32,309 nt of DNA from Candidatus Gastranaerophilales bacterium (GCA_944323495.1 CALUSZ010000150.1:1-32309), one strand, 5' to 3'; counted from the first letter of the stretch, positions 21,963 through 31,861 are shown. The notes: generated by a model not told the origin, from the letters alone. A program made the numbers and translations.

Positions 21963-22178
21963 ATGTATATTATTGAACTTTTCATAAAATGGCTCAATAA
22001 AAATAAGAGAGGAGATGGAGCCAATCCGGACAATATTTATGCAGCAAAGGATATGCACAAAGATGAAGACGAAGCCTTAAGCTGTAAGCACAATTTTATG
22101 CCGGTTGACAGTACAGGAACTATACTTGCTTGTACAAAATGCGGATTTGTAGTAAAAAAAAGGGATAGAAACAATTAA
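21963..22178 (+). CDS. Small zinc-ribbon-like protein of unknown function
   Basis: This 71-residue protein begins with a hydrophobic-basic segment (MYIIELFIKWLNKNKR), has an acidic middle, and ends in a compact C41-x-H43 ... C57-x2-C60 zinc-ribbon-like module (LACTKCGFVVKK). I recognise no named family. It lies 9 bases after cdd and 14 bases before the PgpH-like gene, suggesting co-transcription. Start ATG 21963 has only a weak GAG upstream and a TAAAAT (21951-21956) 6 bases before it. Confidence 0.65.
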   Translation: MYIIELFIKWLNKNKRGDGANPDNIYAAKDMHKDEDEALSCKHNFMPVDSTGTILACTKCGFVVKKRDRNN

Positions 22179-22192
22179 TAGGATTTTTATAT

Positions 22193-24376
22193 ATGACAAA
22201 ATTTTTAGACTTTATAGCATCAAAAACTTTTAGGAATGTAGTTTGTTTTATATTCTTCACATTCCTGATGACAGTGATAATTTCTTCACAAAACTTTTTT
22301 TTCCAAAAGGTTATTGAAAATGGAATAAGTAAAAAAGATATTGTTGCACAAAAAGATATTAAAGTTATTGATACGGTCAAAACAGAACGGCATAAAAAAG
22401 AAGTAGCACAAAATGTCGAACCTATCCTGACACAAGCTGAAGATGAGTTTATTACGACAAGTCTTATTACACTGCAAAACTCTGTAAAGAAAATAAGAGA
22501 AAAAGACGCAAGCGATGAAGTTAAAACTGATGAACTTAATGTTTTATTTGATGAAGCCGGTAAAAAAGGATTAGTAGAATTCTTGCTTAAATCAAGCGAC
22601 GAAGACCTGCAGAATGTTTTTGATAAAGCTAAAGTAACACTCTCTTCTGTTTTAAATAACGGTATATCCAATAAAGATTTCGACAATAATAATGTGACAG
22701 AAATAATAAAAAAGAATCTGCCTAACAATGTACCAAGATATCAAGGAACACTCATTGCCGGAATTTTAAACCAAATAATTGTCCCGAACCTTGTAGTAGA
22801 CGAATTCGCAACTGAAATTGCGAAAAAAAATGCACAAAATGCGATTAAACCATATGAAGTAGTGTTCAAAAAAGGACAAAAAATAGTATTTGAAGGTGAA
22901 CCTGTAACAAAGCTTAAACGCGATGCATTAAGAGCAGCCGGGTATAATGTACTCGAAATTAACTATGGCGGAATTCTTGGAATGTTTGTTCTTATCGCAT
23001 TTTTCACGTTCGTTTTCCTGCAGTATGAAAAAAACTTCGAAAAACAATATTATAACCCTAAATATATGACTATAATGTCATCTTTTACTTTAATACTAAC
23101 ATTTATATCAGTACTTCTCCCAACTGGTTTTTCTCCTTATATAATTCCAATCCCGGCTTATACAATACTACTGTCCATTTTTACAACCCCAAGAAATGCA
23201 TATTTTGCATCAACTATCGTTCTCGCACTGATTTCAATCGGTATGCACTGGAATATAGAAGTTGTGGTATCATTTATGCTCCTAAATACTGTTGTTATGA
23301 CAGCTGTTTCAAAATTAAAATTCTCTAAACGTTCAGATCTGCTTATTGTCAGTGCTAAAATTTCGCTTGCTGGTATCCTTATTGTAGGAGGAATATATTT
23401 CTTAGAAAAATATATGATGGACATTGATAATATGCTCATCCTGCGTGATTTAATTTATATAGTTATTAATAGCTTTGTAATAAGTGGTATCCTGCTTCTC
23501 GGCATACTTCCTATAATAGAAAATTTATACCGCGTTATGACACCATACGGCCTCGCAGAACTGGCAGATCACAATCAGCCTCTATTAAAAAAACTTATGC
23601 AAGACGCACCGGGAACATTTAACCATAGCTTAACAGTTTCTCATTTATGTGAAAACGCAGCAGAAGCAATCGGAGCAAACCCTGTACTTGCCCGGGTCGG
23701 AGCAATGTACCATGATATAGGAAAACTCCTGCGTCCAATGTTCTTTGTTGAAAATCAGTCTTTCTACGGGATTGAAAACCCACACAATACCTGCACCCCG
23801 AGATTTAGTAAAATGCTTATTACAGCACACCCAAAAGACGGTATAGAACTTGCCAAAGAAGCTCATCTGCCGCAGGTAATAAATAATTTTATCCTTCAGC
23901 ACCACGGAACAAGTCTTGTAAGCTATTTTTATAATGAAGCATTAAAGGAAGAAGGGGCCGAAAACGTTAACGAAGAACAATTTAGGTATCCGGGCCCTAA
24001 ACCAAATATGAAAGAAACTGCTATTCTTATGCTTGCTGATGCCGTAGAATCGGCGGTAAGAGCAGCTAAAAATCCATCTAATGAAGAAATTGATGCTATT
24101 ATTAATAAAATAATAAAAGAACGTCTTAATGACGGACAACTTTCAGATTCTCCATTAACATTAAAAGATCTGAAAACTATTGCAGAAACATTTTCAAGAA
24201 TGCTTAGAGGTATGCACCATAAAAGAATTAAATACCATAATGATTTAGTACAAGAGCTGGATAAAAATAAACACAACCACGAAATAAGCCAGCCTGCTTT
24301 AGATAAAGAACTGGATACAAAAGTTAAAGAGCTGGAAGAAAAAAAGAATGACAGCACAAAAAATGACAATAATTAA
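22193..24376 (+). CDS. PgpH-type 7TM-HD phosphohydrolase (c-di-AMP phosphodiesterase-like)
   Basis: This 727-residue protein has an N-terminal anchor helix (about 15-32) and an extracytoplasmic 7TMR-HDED domain (about 45-255). Seven membrane helices (about 258-445) and a cytoplasmic HD domain (about 470-690) follow. HD-domain ligands visible are H478, H507-D508 (MYHDIGKL), the HP and HH blocks (ITAHPKDG, LQHHGTS) and a late Asp in ADAVESAVRA. Known relatives (PgpH) hydrolyse cyclic di-AMP, linking membrane sensing to wall and osmotic control. The C-terminal 40 residues are a charged coiled tail. It overlaps ybeY by 29 bases, and pgpH-ybeY-dgkA is a widely conserved order. Confidence 0.92.
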   Translation: MTKFLDFIASKTFRNVVCFIFFTFLMTVIISSQNFFFQKVIENGISKKDIVAQKDIKVIDTVKTERHKKEVAQNVEPILTQAEDEFITTSLITLQNSVKKIREKDASDEVKTDELNVLFDEAGKKGLVEFLLKSSDEDLQNVFDKAKVTLSSVLNNGISNKDFDNNNVTEIIKKNLPNNVPRYQGTLIAGILNQIIVPNLVVDEFATEIAKKNAQNAIKPYEVVFKKGQKIVFEGEPVTKLKRDALRAAGYNVLEINYGGILGMFVLIAFFTFVFLQYEKNFEKQYYNPKYMTIMSSFTLILTFISVLLPTGFSPYIIPIPAYTILLSIFTTPRNAYFASTIVLALISIGMHWNIEVVVSFMLLNTVVMTAVSKLKFSKRSDLLIVSAKISLAGILIVGGIYFLEKYMMDIDNMLILRDLIYIVINSFVISGILLLGILPIIENLYRVMTPYGLAELADHNQPLLKKLMQDAPGTFNHSLTVSHLCENAAEAIGANPVLARVGAMYHDIGKLLRPMFFVENQSFYGIENPHNTCTPRFSKMLITAHPKDGIELAKEAHLPQVINNFILQHHGTSLVSYFYNEALKEEGAENVNEEQFRYPGPKPNMKETAILMLADAVESAVRAAKNPSNEEIDAIINKIIKERLNDGQLSDSPLTLKDLKTIAETFSRMLRGMHHKRIKYHNDLVQELDKNKHNHEISQPALDKELDTKVKELEEKKNDSTKNDNN

Positions 24377-24872
24377 TATTTTTACAGAAAATCTTTATGA
24401 ATACTGGAAACCGGATGAAAAAATTATTATCGAAAATACAAAAAAATTATTAGAATTTTATCTGGCAAACCTTTATGAAAAAAGCTGCTTATACGAAAAA
24501 GATTTTAATACAATAACACTAGATATTGTCCTATGTGATTCAAAAAAAACACAGGAATATAATCGTGATTATAGAGGCAAAGACGCCCCCGCGGATATTA
24601 TAACATTTGCAATATTTGCAGATGATGAAAACAGCTTTATTTTTGATGGAGAAATAAATCTAGGTGAAATAGTAATCGCCTTAGACAAAGTTATAGAAGG
24701 TGTTAATAGGGATATAAGCCATTCTCAAAATAAAGAGCAGGAATTATATTTCCTAATAAGCCACGGTCTGATGCATCTTCTGGGATTTGACCATCAGGGT
24801 GAAGAAGAATACAATTTTGTTATAGAGGAACAGCGCAAAGCATTGGAGAATATAGGGTATGACAAAATTTAA
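24348..24872 (+). CDS. ybeY: Endoribonuclease YbeY (16S rRNA maturation)
   Basis: This metal-dependent RNase of 174 residues functions in 16S rRNA 3'-end maturation and ribosome quality control. The zinc motif is exact, H139-x3-H143-x5-H149 in SHGLMHLLGFDH. The R-G-K-D-A-P-A-D-I-I-T-F-A block (77-88) matches the family's TDVLSF region. ATG 24348 has GGAAG 9 bases upstream; an in-frame ATG at 24363 is also possible. It overlaps the PgpH-like gene by 29 bases and dgkA by 14. Confidence 0.95.
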   Translation: MTAQKMTIINIFTENLYEYWKPDEKIIIENTKKLLEFYLANLYEKSCLYEKDFNTITLDIVLCDSKKTQEYNRDYRGKDAPADIITFAIFADDENSFIFDGEINLGEIVIALDKVIEGVNRDISHSQNKEQELYFLISHGLMHLLGFDHQGEEEYNFVIEEQRKALENIGYDKI

Positions 24873-25230
24873 AGCGCAGGGATTTAACAACACATTTAAA
24901 AATGCAAGAAAAGGATTTCGATTAGTACTGAAAAGTGAAATGAATATACGGGTGCATGTCATTATAGCAATTTTTGTTTTATTAGCCGCATTCGCCCTAA
25001 AATTTAATCCAGTAGAGTATTGCTTGCTTTTATTTGTCATAGGTCTTGTAATTGTCTCTGAAATGCTTAATACAGCTATAGAATTTGCGCTCGACTCAAT
25101 TTACCATAACAAATATTCACGAATGGTCGGCATGGCAAAAGACATCTCTGCAGGCGCCGTCATGTTTGCATCCATAATCAGCGTTATGACTGGACGTATT
25201 TTATTCGGAAGTAAAATTTTCTGCAATTAA
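24859..25230 (+). CDS. dgkA: Diacylglycerol/undecaprenol kinase (DgkA family)
   Basis: This 123-residue integral membrane kinase has three hydrophobic helices. Family motifs are ARKGF (16-20), E-M-L-N-T-A-I-E (about 68-75) binding ATP-Mg, and A-K-D-I-S-A-G-A-V (about 92-100). In this pgpH-ybeY context it most likely phosphorylates undecaprenol for carrier-lipid recycling, as in Gram-positive DgkA; diacylglycerol is the alternative substrate. It is the last gene before a hairpin terminator at 25246. Confidence 0.92.
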   Translation: MTKFKAQGFNNTFKNARKGFRLVLKSEMNIRVHVIIAIFVLLAAFALKFNPVEYCLLLFVIGLVIVSEMLNTAIEFALDSIYHNKYSRMVGMAKDISAGAVMFASIISVMTGRILFGSKIFCN

Positions 25231-25245
25231 ATTTTTAGCAAAAAA

Positions 25246-25268
25246 AACCTTTCTAAATTAGAAAGGTT
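25246..25268. terminator. Perfect 10-bp hairpin after dgkA
   Basis: AACCTTTCTA-AAT-TAGAAAGGTT is a perfect stem. On the minus strand it runs straight into eight T; on the plus strand a weaker T-run follows 9 bases later. It most likely ends the dgkA transcript and blocks leftward read-through. Confidence 0.75.
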
Positions 25269-25301
25269 CGGAATTCTTTTAATTAATTCCTCATGTGTAG
25301 A

Positions 25302-25337
25302 AGGTTAGTGTGTAGGTTGTATGAAAGGTTTGTGTTA
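25302..25337 (+). repeat. Three AGGTT-led units at exact 12-base spacing
   Basis: AGGTTAGTGTGT, AGGTTGTATGAA and AGGTTTGTGTTA follow each other without gaps. A fourth AGGTT at 25264 belongs to the hairpin. The stretch is strikingly GT-rich on the plus strand compared with its surroundings. It may be a protein-binding array or part of an untranslated RNA; no function is known. Confidence 0.4.
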
Positions 25338-25433
25338 TGTGTTTCAATCTTATGTATATATAAAGTTTATATCGTAGTAAAAATTGCAGCCTTTTCAAAA
25401 AATGTTACAAAATTTTACATATAGTATCTGCTC

Positions 25434-25462
25434 TTGATTTTTGTTTTTTAGCGTTTAATAAT
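25434..25462 (+). promoter_or_regulatory. Promoter of tRNA-fMet
   Basis: TTGATT (25434-25439) followed by TAATAA/AATAAT at 16 or 17 bases lies 20 bases upstream of the tRNA. Confidence 0.5.
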
Positions 25463-25481
25463 GAAGTGTAAGAGAATTTAA

Positions 25482-25558
<77 letters not shown>

Positions 25559-25567
25559 ATTGATTTA

Positions 25568-25601
25568 AGAGGGTTTCAAGGGAATTGGAACTCTCTTTTT
25601 T
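25568..25601 (+). terminator. Intrinsic terminator after tRNA-fMet
   Basis: AGAGGGTTTC pairs with GGAACTCTCT over ten positions (two G-T wobbles) around a 9-base loop, followed by six T. It begins 10 bases after the tRNA end. Confidence 0.8.
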
Positions 25602-25926
25602 GTGTAGAAATTGTTGTATTTGAGCAGACGTTTCAATCGCTTACGGTTAAAATGACTATTTTTAACCTGCAAGAAGCTCATAGATTAAATTTTAGTAATC
25701 CTAGATTTCCAAAACCTAATCATACAATACTCAAACTCTCTGTTCTATATCATCAAACCGGCAGGCTTTTTACAGTAATTCAAAAGTTGAAAATTTTAAA
25801 ATATTGAAAATCAAACGGGATAAACCTGGATTAATAATGGAAAACAGTAACTAAACAGAATATTACAAAAATTAACATATTCATTTTTTAATAGCAAAAA
25901 AAATCTTTACATGGTTTATTTCTATC
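25602..25926. other. Intergenic stretch without a supportable gene; contains one hairpin
   Basis: Between the tRNA terminator and the acyltransferase gene I find no reading frame with start signals. A perfect 8-bp hairpin GGTTAAAA...TTTTAACC (25645-25667, 7-base loop) is present but not followed by a T-run. A 51-codon open stretch (25651-25806) lacks a ribosome-binding site and recognisable content. The rest is AT-rich. Confidence 0.5.
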
Positions 25927-27042
25927 ATGTATAAGGATATAACACAATTAGATAACCATGTTAGTTTTGGAATACGTATAAGGCTTTCTGATAAAGGACT
26001 TTTAAACTTACCCCAGAAAACTGATATATTATATTCTCCAACTCCTCTGGATTTTTTTTATAAAGAATCAAAGAATAAAAAAAGACTTGATGCTTTATCT
26101 ATATCGATTAAAGAAAAAATCAGAAATGCACAGACAAAACCTAATAATTCCGAAATAAAAAATAAAATCCTAAAGAAAAGCTATATAGCAGCTAATAAGC
26201 TGCGGACAATTGCAAGTAAAATACTTGTTATTGAACATCTTGGTTCTTTTTATAAATCATTCAAACTAATCAAAAAAATGACAGATGACTCTCCACAATA
26301 TATTGAAGAATGGGCAAAAATTGGTAATTCACTGCATAATAAATTCATTAATATGAATATTGAGGATGGAAAAATTGAAAAAATTGCAAAATCTGAGGAC
26401 TCTCACATTTTTATTTTAAACCATGACAAACCTGAAAAAGATAAATTTGTTTACCCTATTTTCAATTCATTTCTAAACTATGCATATACCGCATTTGGGA
26501 AACAAAATGATTGTCCTCGCCCAAATATCTTAGTCAGCCAAAATGTTATAAATCTTGTTAGTAAAAATTTTCAAAACATTTACAAAAAAATGGGACTTAT
26601 ACCGGTTGATGCATCATTAACGGAACGAGATACTGATAAAAATGTGACTTCAATAAAATCTATAATAGCAAAGTTTATTTACAAAAAATGTAACCTATTT
26701 GTTTTCCCAGAAGGTAATAATTCTATATATAAAAACAAAACCCTAGAAGAAAAGTTTCAACCGGGAGTTGCCAAAATGATACAAAATATTTTGGATTCTA
26801 AAGATAATGTAAAAGTCATCCCCCTAGGACTTTCATACCAAAATCTTAAAGACAGCATGGGGTCTATACATATAGGAGACACAATAACATTTCGTAAAAT
26901 AAATAATGATATTTATTACACAAAAAACAATGAAATCCCTGAATATATCGGTAAAAGTAAAACCAGAAAATCAATACGCAATATAATAAAAATTCTTAGT
27001 TCAAATCTTGAATACAGTGTCACTTTGAGTAAACTAGAATAA
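25927..27042 (+). CDS. Divergent PlsC-like acyltransferase with N-terminal extension
   Basis: In this 371-residue protein the second half resembles glycerolipid acyltransferases: ILNHDKPEKD (163-172) stands for the NHx4D motif, MGLIPVDAS (222-230) for the second block, FVFPEGNNS (258-266) for FPEGTRS, and FQPGVAKM plus VKVIPLGLSY for the late blocks. The His-Asp spacing is not standard (D167 or D172 rather than H+5), so activity is uncertain. The first 150 residues are Lys-rich and helical with no clear family and include NHVSFGIRI (10-18), like the x-F-K/G motif of the 10482 and 12652 proteins. No signal peptide is visible. ATG 25927 has no SD. A candidate -35/-10 pair overlaps it, so the start is unsure. 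AT content looks higher than in neighbours. Confidence 0.65.
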   Translation: MYKDITQLDNHVSFGIRIRLSDKGLLNLPQKTDILYSPTPLDFFYKESKNKKRLDALSISIKEKIRNAQTKPNNSEIKNKILKKSYIAANKLRTIASKILVIEHLGSFYKSFKLIKKMTDDSPQYIEEWAKIGNSLHNKFINMNIEDGKIEKIAKSEDSHIFILNHDKPEKDKFVYPIFNSFLNYAYTAFGKQNDCPRPNILVSQNVINLVSKNFQNIYKKMGLIPVDASLTERDTDKNVTSIKSIIAKFIYKKCNLFVFPEGNNSIYKNKTLEEKFQPGVAKMIQNILDSKDNVKVIPLGLSYQNLKDSMGSIHIGDTITFRKINNDIYYTKNNEIPEYIGKSKTRKSIRNIIKILSSNLEYSVTLSKLE

Positions 27043-27060
27043 CGTTCAGGAACAGGCTTT

Positions 27061-27086
27061 TATTGGTACTTTAAAATTTACCAATA
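27061..27086 (+). terminator. Hairpin between convergent acyltransferase and TolC genes
   Basis: TATTGGTA (27061-27068) pairs exactly with TACCAATA (27079-27086), followed on the plus strand by CATTTTT. It probably ends the acyltransferase transcript and may also serve the leftward efflux operon, whose last gene stops at 27124. Confidence 0.55.
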
Positions 27087-27123
27087 CATTTTTATAACTG
27101 TAAACAACTAATAAACTCATAAA

Positions 27124-28632
27124 TTATAAATCTATATCAGATTCCTTTATTGGAGCCCCTATTACACGCTCAAGCTCCGCAGCATTGATATTGTAGTTCA
27201 AAAGGTTGTTATAATAATCCAGCTGTGCGTTGAGATATGTATTTTCTGAATCCTTAAACTCGATTGCATCGCCTAATCCTACCTGATATCTTCTAAAGGC
27301 TAGGTATTGTCTCTCTTTTGCCTGCTGAAGAGCCAGTTTTGAGACATCAAGACTATCGTGTGAGTTCAAAAGATTTATGTAAGCACTTTTTACTTCCAAA
27401 TAAACATTTTGTTTCTGCTGTTCATAATCAGCTACATATTTTTGATAAGTTGCTTTTGCTTCATCCACCTGTTTTTTTAGAAGCATCAAATTCAGAGCCG
27501 AATAATTAAGCTGAACTCCAAATTGATAGCCATAGTCACTATCTATTTGGCGTCCGCCATGGTCGTATGAAGCAAAACCGCTTAAATCCGGAGTGAACGC
27601 ACGTTTTGCAGCTCTTACATTTAATTCGGCAGCATCCATTGCTTTTTTAGCCGATAACAAAGCCGGACGTGAGGATTCAGCCGTTTTTAACAAATCAGGA
27701 AAATTTACATCATATTTCTTGTTATTCATTTTATCTTTAAGAATTACATTCTCTAACTCCGGAATACCTACTGCATTGGCAAGCTCTACTGCAGCCAGCT
27801 CAAGAGTATTTTTTGCTTTAATTAAGTTAACTTTAGCATTTCCCATATTGTATTCTGCAGTTGTAACATCAATTTTTGCTTTTTTGCCGATTTCATAATA
27901 AGCTCTTGCCTGCTTTAGCTGTAATTCAAAGTCCTTAACGGTTTCTTCATACACAGCTTTCTGAATTTCTGCAAAAACCATGTTATAATAAGCAACTTTA
28001 ACATTATAAATTACAGTTTCTATGCTTGATTCAGCGTCATATCTTGAAGCTTCATAATTCCTCTTTGCCATATCTGCATTTGCCTTTGTTTTACCGAAAT
28101 CAAAGAAGAGCATATTTGCAGAAAGTGTCGGTACATAAAACATATTATATCTCTGCACCATCATTCTTGACATATTGCTCGGCATCGTAGACATAAGCAT
28201 ATCGTTTCTTGAATAGCTTACGCCGGCGCCAATTGTCGGGAAATAATTTGACCAGGCCTGTCCTATGCGGGTTTTATAGATTTCAGAGTTACTGATTGCA
28301 GACATAATTGTCGGGTGGTGTGTTATAGCAAGCTTAATACAATCGCTTAAAGTCACCTCTCCGTTCATCTGGGTGTATTCTATCTGGGAATTTATCTCAG
28401 GAAATTTGGTTTCATACATGCCCTTCGCTTCTTTAGAGGATTCACGCCTTACACGTTCATTATTTTTTGACTTCTTGCGCTCTAATCTCTTATTAACCTT
28501 TTCTTTTTCAGGTTTTACAATCTCTATTTTTTCTTCTTCTTTAGCCTTTTCCTTTTTAGTCTTTGCCAAAACTGCCGTTGTAGAAACAGAAAGAATTGAA
28601 CATATTAATAATAAATTTAAAACCTTTTTCAT
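27124..28632 (-). CDS. TolC-family outer-membrane efflux protein
   Basis: This 502-residue protein has a signal peptide (1-23, ending AVLA). Two outer membrane efflux repeats follow, with long alpha-helical hairpin segments (LSDCIKLAITHHPTIMSAIS near the start, AYINLLNSHDSLDVSKLALQ late) and the typical end GLGDAIEFKDSENTYLNAQL. It forms the trimeric outer-membrane exit duct for the RND pump. Unusual is a segment of about 45 residues, very Lys/Glu/Arg-rich, right after the signal peptide. ATG 28632 is chosen over an in-frame upstream start because GGAG lies 7 bases before it and the signal peptide begins there. It starts 1 base after the RND stop. Confidence 0.92.
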   Translation of the reverse strand: MKKVLNLLLICSILSVSTTAVLAKTKKEKAKEEEKIEIVKPEKEKVNKRLERKKSKNNERVRRESSKEAKGMYETKFPEINSQIEYTQMNGEVTLSDCIKLAITHHPTIMSAISNSEIYKTRIGQAWSNYFPTIGAGVSYSRNDMLMSTMPSNMSRMMVQRYNMFYVPTLSANMLFFDFGKTKANADMAKRNYEASRYDAESSIETVIYNVKVAYYNMVFAEIQKAVYEETVKDFELQLKQARAYYEIGKKAKIDVTTAEYNMGNAKVNLIKAKNTLELAAVELANAVGIPELENVILKDKMNNKKYDVNFPDLLKTAESSRPALLSAKKAMDAAELNVRAAKRAFTPDLSGFASYDHGGRQIDSDYGYQFGVQLNYSALNLMLLKKQVDEAKATYQKYVADYEQQKQNVYLEVKSAYINLLNSHDSLDVSKLALQQAKERQYLAFRRYQVGLGDAIEFKDSENTYLNAQLDYYNNLLNYNINAAELERVIGAPIKESDIDL

Positions 28633-28633
28633 C

Positions 28634-31600
28634 TTAAATCTCCAAATCCTTTTCCGTAATCTCTTTTTTAGGGAACCTGTCAACAAATTCCTGAACTATT
28701 ACATAGAATGCCGGAGTGAGAACGGCACCTATTGTTGCAGCTGCTATCATACCGCCAAATACTGTCGAGCCTACTGAAATTCTTGAATTAGCTCCGGCAC
28801 CGTGTGCAAACAGCATTGGCATAACACCGATAATGAATGCTAATTCTGTCATCATAATTGCTCTAAACCTCAAGTGAGCTGCCTTAATTGCCGCATCTTT
28901 AACCGGCAGCCCGTGTTTTTCGTGTTCTTCTTTTGCAAACTCAACAATAAGAATAGACTGTTTAGCCGCTAACCCCACAAGTGTTATCATACCAACCTGA
29001 GAATAAATATCAAATGCCTGATTAAGCATAAGCTGGAATAATAATGCACCCAATGCAGCAACCGGTGAAATTAAAAGTACAGCTACTGGAATTGTATAAC
29101 TTTCATATAAAGCTACAAGGAATAAGTAAACAAATATCAGCGCCATTGCAATAATCATTGTAGTTTGGCCGGAAGCTTCTCTTTCCTGTGCAGATGTACC
29201 TGACCAGTCAAATGAAATATCAGAAGGAAGAAGTTTTCTTGCTTCATCTTCCATAGCATTCATAGCATCGCCGGAACTCTTACCGGAAGCTTGCTGTCCC
29301 TGAATTTGAACCGATTTATACTGGTTATATCTTGTAATAGAAGCTGTACCGATTGACTGCCTTAACTTAACTACAGACATAACAGGAACCATTACGCCGT
29401 TATTGTTTTTGACATAAATACCTGATAAATCAGTTGCTTTATCCCTAAATTTACTTTCAGCCTGCAGCTGTACCTTATATACTCTGTCATATTTGTTAAA
29501 GTCGTTAACATAATATGTACCGAGCATTGAAGAAAGCGTTGAATACAATTCCTGCAGGTCAATATTCTGTGCCAGCGCTTTTTCATAGTCAATATCAACA
29601 ATATATTGCGGCACATTTGCTTGAAACGAAGTATATACACTTGAAAGTGATGGATTTTGGTTAGCCTGTGCAATAAGTTTATTAGCCCAAACCTCTAATT
29701 CCTGAGGAGTATAAGTACCCTTGGAAAGCATTTGGAATTCAAAACCGCCCATCATACTCATACCGCTTATTGCCGGGGGTGAAAATGCAACAATAGAAGC
29801 TTCTTTGATTGTAGAAGCTACTGCTCTTATCTTATTTAAGATTGCAACATGAGACATATCGGTTGCCTGACCTTTAAACTTTCTTACAATCCATTTTACA
29901 GGCCCGACATTTCTGTCCTCATAATCATTTAACTGAATAATAATTGTAGACTGGTTTGTAGAACCGTTTCCGCCAAATACGGTAAGTTTTTCTTTATCAA
30001 TTCCATCAATATCTTTTATTAAATCCGTAAACTTTCTTGAAACTTCTTCTGTTCTGGCTAAAGACGCTCCGTCAGGAAGAGTAATTTGCGCAAGTAAAAC
30101 GCCTTGATCTTCATCAGGAATAAAACCAGTTGATATAATTTTAAAGCATAAGATAGTTAAAAACAGGATAATTACATATGTTACAGCTACAAGTTTTTTA
30201 TTGAATACATACTTTTTTACATATTCCATATAAAAATCTTCAAGTTTAGCAAACATCTCATTAAACTTTTTAACAACAATATCAGCTTCTTCACCAATTT
30301 TTGTCAAAATAGGGTGTTTTTGTTTCAAACCTTCATGACTTTGTCCGAGAAAATGCGAACACATTGCCGGAGAAAGGGTTAAAGCACAAATTGCAGAAAG
30401 TGCAATTGATACCGCAATACAGACGGCAAACTGCTTATACATAATCCCTGTCATACCACCCATAAATATAATCGGCACAAATACCGCCATCAAAACAAGT
30501 GCCATTGCAACAAGCGCAAAACCTACTTCCTGCATAGTAAGCTGGGTAGCAATAACAGCAGATTTTCCTTCATCAATATGCCTTTTAACGTTTTCAATAA
30601 CTACAATAGCATCGTCTACTACAACTGCAACAGCAAGAACCATCGCAAACAGCGTTAGCAGGTTAATTGACATATCAAAGGCTTTAAGAACAAAGAATGT
30701 TCCTATTAAAGATACGGGAATTGTAACACAAGGAACAAGCGTTGCCATAGCATCTCCCAGAAACAGGAAGATAATAAGTACAACAATAAAGCCTGTTAAA
30801 AGAATGGTAAATTCAACCTCATGCATTGATTCCTGAATATATTCTGCATCATCTTTTACATACATAATTTTAATACCGTTTGACATCTCGGCATTTAATT
30901 CATCTACTTTAGCTTTTACAGCCTTAGAAAGATTAATAACGTTAGCGTCAGGAAGCTGAGAAATCATAACAACAGCAGATGGTTTCCCGTTAACTAAACC
31001 TAAATTGGAATATGATTCAGCTCCGAGTTCAACACGAGCAATATCTTTTATTTTTACATTAGACCCGTCCATATTTGAGCGGATAATAATATTTTCAAAC
31101 TGTGAAACATCTTCCAGACGTCCTTGCGTTTTTAAGGTCAGCTGCAAAGCATTTTTTTCTTCGGTCGGAGGCTGCCCCAGAGCACCGGATGTAACCTGTG
31201 TATTCTGATTGGCAATTGCAGTTTTTACTTCACTTGTTGAAATTCCAAGTCCGGCCATTTTCTGCGGATCAAGCCATATTCTCATCGCATAGTTTCCGCT
31301 TCCGTAAACCTCAACATCTGCAACGCCATCTATACGTTTAAGTTCGTCTTTAATATATATAGAACCATAATTTGTTAAATCCAATTGAGTCCAGTTTCCG
31401 GATTCAGGATAAAGGGTAAGAATAATTGCACCGGAGCCTGATGTACGGCTTATTGCAGTAACACCGGTTCTCTGAACATCTTCCGGAAGCTGGGATTGAA
31501 CCTGCTGAATTCTGTTTTGAACATTCATCAGGTTTATATCTTTATCAGAGCCTACTTTAAAATACAATGTTAAAGAATAGCTCCCGTCATAACAGGTTGA

Positions 31601-31861
31601 TGACATATAGGTCATATCTTCAACACCGTTGAGTTTATTTTCAAGAACTGTAGCAACTGAGGATTCTATAACTTCTGCACTTGCACCCTGATAATTAGCA
31701 GATACTCTAACCTGCGGAGGTGTAACATCAGGATAACTTTCCTGCTTAAGACTTAATATGGAAATTAAACCTAATATTACAATACATACAGAAATTACAA
31801 GTGCAAATCTTGGTTTTCTTATAAAAAAGAAAAGCTTTTCTTTATCAAATATTTGTTTCAT
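28634..31861 (-). CDS. RND-family multidrug efflux pump (HAE1/AcrB type)
   Basis: This 1075-residue inner-membrane proton/drug antiporter is of typical length. The proton-relay pair D416-D417 lies in TM4 ([18 protein letters not shown]) and the partner Lys in TM10 ([16 protein letters not shown]). N-terminal [11 protein letters not shown] is the standard post-TM1 block. The two large periplasmic loops and 12 helices are in the expected order. Its start overlaps the stop of the membrane fusion protein (TAATG, 31861), and it is followed by TolC, making a complete tripartite operon. The exported compounds cannot be predicted. Confidence 0.96.
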   Translation of the reverse strand: MKQIFDKEKLFFFIRKPRFALVISVCIVILGLISILSLKQESYPDVTPPQVRVSANYQGASAEVIESSVATVLENKLNGVEDMTYMSSTCYDGSYSLTLYFKVGSDKDINLMNVQNRIQQVQSQLPEDVQRTGVTAISRTSGSGAIILTLYPESGNWTQLDLTNYGSIYIKDELKRIDGVADVEVYGSGNYAMRIWLDPQKMAGLGISTSEVKTAIANQNTQVTSGALGQPPTEEKNALQLTLKTQGRLEDVSQFENIIIRSNMDGSNVKIKDIARVELGAESYSNLGLVNGKPSAVVMISQLPDANVINLSKAVKAKVDELNAEMSNGIKIMYVKDDAEYIQESMHEVEFTILLTGFIVVLIIFLFLGDAMATLVPCVTIPVSLIGTFFVLKAFDMSINLLTLFAMVLAVAVVVDDAIVVIENVKRHIDEGKSAVIATQLTMQEVGFALVAMALVLMAVFVPIIFMGGMTGIMYKQFAVCIAVSIALSAICALTLSPAMCSHFLGQSHEGLKQKHPILTKIGEEADIVVKKFNEMFAKLEDFYMEYVKKYVFNKKLVAVTYVIILFLTILCFKIISTGFIPDEDQGVLLAQITLPDGASLARTEEVSRKFTDLIKDIDGIDKEKLTVFGGNGSTNQSTIIIQLNDYEDRNVGPVKWIVRKFKGQATDMSHVAILNKIRAVASTIKEASIVAFSPPAISGMSMMGGFEFQMLSKGTYTPQELEVWANKLIAQANQNPSLSSVYTSFQANVPQYIVDIDYEKALAQNIDLQELYSTLSSMLGTYYVNDFNKYDRVYKVQLQAESKFRDKATDLSGIYVKNNNGVMVPVMSVVKLRQSIGTASITRYNQYKSVQIQGQQASGKSSGDAMNAMEDEARKLLPSDISFDWSGTSAQEREASGQTTMIIAMALIFVYLFLVALYESYTIPVAVLLISPVAALGALLFQLMLNQAFDIYSQVGMITLVGLAAKQSILIVEFAKEEHEKHGLPVKDAAIKAAHLRFRAIMMTELAFIIGVMPMLFAHGAGANSRISVGSTVFGGMIAAATIGAVLTPAFYVIVQEFVDRFPKKEITEKDLEI

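Noticed and set aside
23929..24369. Serine-rich minus-strand frames antisense to the PgpH-like gene
   Set aside because: Low-complexity Ser/Phe/Leu translation is typical of the reverse strand of AT-rich, Lys/Glu-rich coding regions.
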